This document shows, piece after piece, positions 63,601-64,000 of a stretch of 64,000 nt of DNA. Under the pieces are notes generated by a model. That model made no database searches, was not told where the DNA came from, and saw only the letters and a list, made by a program, of their open reading frames with translations. Origin of the DNA: Vibrio sp. NTOU-M3 (GTDB taxonomy: Bacteria; Pseudomonadota; Gammaproteobacteria; Enterobacterales; Vibrionaceae); assembly GCF_040869035.1 (NCBI RefSeq), contig NZ_CP162101.1:868001-932000 (forward strand). The letters run 5' to 3'. The position numbers and the translations under genes were made by a program. The stretch's first letter is position 1, and the number at the start of each line of letters is the position of its first letter.

Positions 63601-63737
63601 TTGGGTTTGCGGTGTTGTTTGCCACTTTACTGACGCTGATCCTTGTTCCATGTCTCTATTTGATGCTTCAAGACATTCGTAATGGGGTTTCCAAAGTAAA
63701 AGGGTTGTTTAAAAGGCGCAAGCTTCAAACCAACTAA
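60624..63737 (+). CDS. RND efflux pump inner-membrane transporter
   Basis: 1037 aa, two six-helix halves with large periplasmic loops after helix 1 and helix 7. Proton-relay Asp pair in helix 4 is visible in 'GIVVDDAIVIGES'. 'YPGASPQEVEESILIRLEESLKDVTGIK' is the standard start of the porter domain. The protein is closer to the general AcrB/MexB-like HAE/hydrophobe group than to metal pumps. Substrate not readable. It has a ribosome-binding site (AAGGGC) and ends at a terminator. Confidence 0.92.
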   Translation: MENKPNGIIAYFANNSVAANLMMAFILIMGAVSFFLIQRQMFPNLEVNYVNISAEYPGASPQEVEESILIRLEESLKDVTGIKKSVSTASRGSAHIELEIDVDADINDVLDKVKQKVDSTSGFPASMEPIQVYQYEYRQDVIEMALVGDRSLYELKPIAKQIEDELLQLQHVALVDSGSPEYEIAIEVEPQILQKYDLTLSDISRAIQRYSANYSAGEVRTSAGMISVRIENQYYSGEEFRSIPVKIGRNGGKVLLQDIATIKDGFTEDDRYFKYNGQNAIYLSVKATKDQNMVTVAESVKAYIEHKNQTLPADLKLNTLVDMTYYLNARLDMMLKNLLQGAVLVAIMLSIFLRFKLAMWVMIGLPVCFLGAVMLMPVIGVSINIVSLFAFIMVLGIVVDDAIVIGESAYSEIEKNGGGVDNVVRGVQRVATPATFGVLTTIAVFAPFLMSKGIERAFFFGIASIVILCLVFSLIESKLILPSHLAHSKFKPIKKGSWRDRFNQRFFAMVNGPYKRFVTLCTHWRWSVFASFVALFAISIALVMANHVRIVPSPKVPHDFPSIDIEMNNNVSSEQTIAALKAIEAVIKQVEQETVEHYGTGMVKDTLAFNKGRSSATLLVPLVDEELRPFNTFELARRWRERLPVIAGVKTMTIQDDVNGGGGGDEFGFLLFGSDIDTLNAAGRDLIGKLQQTEGLFDISSSIDSGSQEVLLSLAPVAYDLGLDLQDIALQVGGSFYGGEAQRLLRDGEEVKVMVRYPKLTREAFASLRYAIITTPTGEKVMLGDVVEIEQKPGVSNIRREGGYQSVYVYGSIDEERVEPNAIVEQVHETIMPEVLQQYPGVRSELGGSIEEQQAQQNEQKVFFIAGMIIVYMLLAVPLKSYTQPLIIMSVIPFSLTGAIWGHYWFGLDLSMMSTFGLIAAAGVVVNDSLVMTDYVNKVRAQGVDIKQAVIEAGCARFRAITLTSITTFVGVLPIMFETSLQASFVIPMAVALGFAVLFATLLTLILVPCLYLMLQDIRNGVSKVKGLFKRRKLQTN

Positions 63738-63758
63738 CTGAACGTATTGACACTAAAG

Positions 63759-63782
63759 CGCGGCATAATGCCGCGTTTTTTA
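63759..63782 (+). terminator. intrinsic terminator after the RND operon
   Basis: 7-bp stem CGCGGCA / TGCCGCG with TAA loop and T6. Confidence 0.85.
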
Positions 63783-63805
63783 TTGCTTATCGAAAAAACA
63801 GATAG

Positions 63806-63833
63806 AAAAAACCCGAGCATGGGGTAGCTCGGG
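63806..63833 (-). terminator. minus-strand intrinsic terminator near the window end
   Basis: 7-bp stem CCCGAGC / GCTCGGG (63812-63818 / 63827-63833), with TTTTTT on the minus strand. No minus-strand gene is present within the remaining 160 bases, so it ends a transcript from beyond the window or a short RNA. Confidence 0.7.
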
Positions 63834-64000
63834 CAAAAAAGGGCAACAATTTGAAATTATTTTTTGGAGAGTGCCAGTTAAATTTCCTTATCCAAACTGT
63901 TATAAAGCATTCGCGGTCTTATGAATAACTTTACAATAGTGTAACTGACGAGTTTTAAAGTAACACGTTTGTTGCGTGTCGGTAATTTCAAATATGGAAA

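Noticed and set aside
1..64000. tRNA, rRNA, CRISPR, insertion sequence or integrase
   Set aside because: I looked for cloverleaf-like runs, regularly spaced direct repeats and transposase or integrase motifs and found none I can support.

Overview
The window reads as a piece of a Vibrio-type gammaproteobacterial genome, probably an accessory-rich second chromosome. The reasons are the maltose group glgX/lamB/malM, a tnaC-tnaA-tnaB-ridA tryptophanase operon, the number of chemoreceptors, two-component and GGDEF proteins, and a moderate GC content. A Vibrio vulnificus-like species fits, but I cannot fix the species from sequence alone. No rRNA, tRNA, insertion sequence, integrase or CRISPR array was seen. 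Coding density is high, most genes look intact, and many are separated by clear intrinsic terminators.

Layout. 1-5.1 kb: the tail of a DUF1585-type protein coupled to a Tat-exported DUF1552 protein, a YbaY-like lipoprotein, and a large secreted M60 (enhancin-type) metallopeptidase with chitin-binding modules. 5.1-11.5 kb: maltodextrin/glycogen genes (glgX, lamB, malM, a cytoplasmic GH13 amylase) with several MalT-like boxes. 11.6-17.1 kb: secreted M28 aminopeptidase, serine hydrolase lipoprotein, PAP2 phosphatase, a 64-aa protein and a methyltransferase. 17.1-26.0 kb, all on the minus strand: an EF-G paralogue with a structured leader, a periplasmic-binding-protein/diguanylate-cyclase pair, and a response regulator/histidine kinase/sugar-binding-protein operon. 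26.0-36.2 kb: three chemoreceptors (one with a duplicated CHASE3 sensor), an ABC-F ATPase and a lipoprotein built of RCC1-like repeats.

36.2-41.5 kb: the tna operon with a TnaC leader peptide, then a yidH/yidG-like pair. 40.6-46.5 kb: murQ-murP-murR for N-acetylmuramic acid use, divergent from a GH2 beta-mannosidase. 46.6-49.0 kb: a YiaW/YiaV-like membrane protein plus HlyD adaptor, and a LysR regulator. 49.0-57.1 kb: a ROK regulator and cytoplasmic glycerophosphodiesterase divergent from a complete ABC importer, galT and a secreted EEP-family phosphoesterase, which looks like an uncharacterised phosphodiester or galactosyl-phosphodiester uptake system. 57.3-63.7 kb: YitT-family protein, two unrecognised small proteins and a two-gene RND efflux system.

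The signal I find most interesting is in front of the ABC-F gene (30933-31150). A promoter is followed by a three-codon leader ORF (Met-Asn-His-stop) whose stop codon lies in the first arm of a set of four alternating CCTGT/ACAGG segments. The last segment contains the Shine-Dalgarno sequence of the ABC-F gene. This is the architecture of ribosome-stalling translational attenuation, as known for some antibiotic-resistance genes, and predicts drug-inducible expression. Second-rank observations are a possible small RNA or small ORF upstream of the two-component system, two solute-binding proteins that sit with signalling proteins and no permease, and the phosphodiester/galT cluster.
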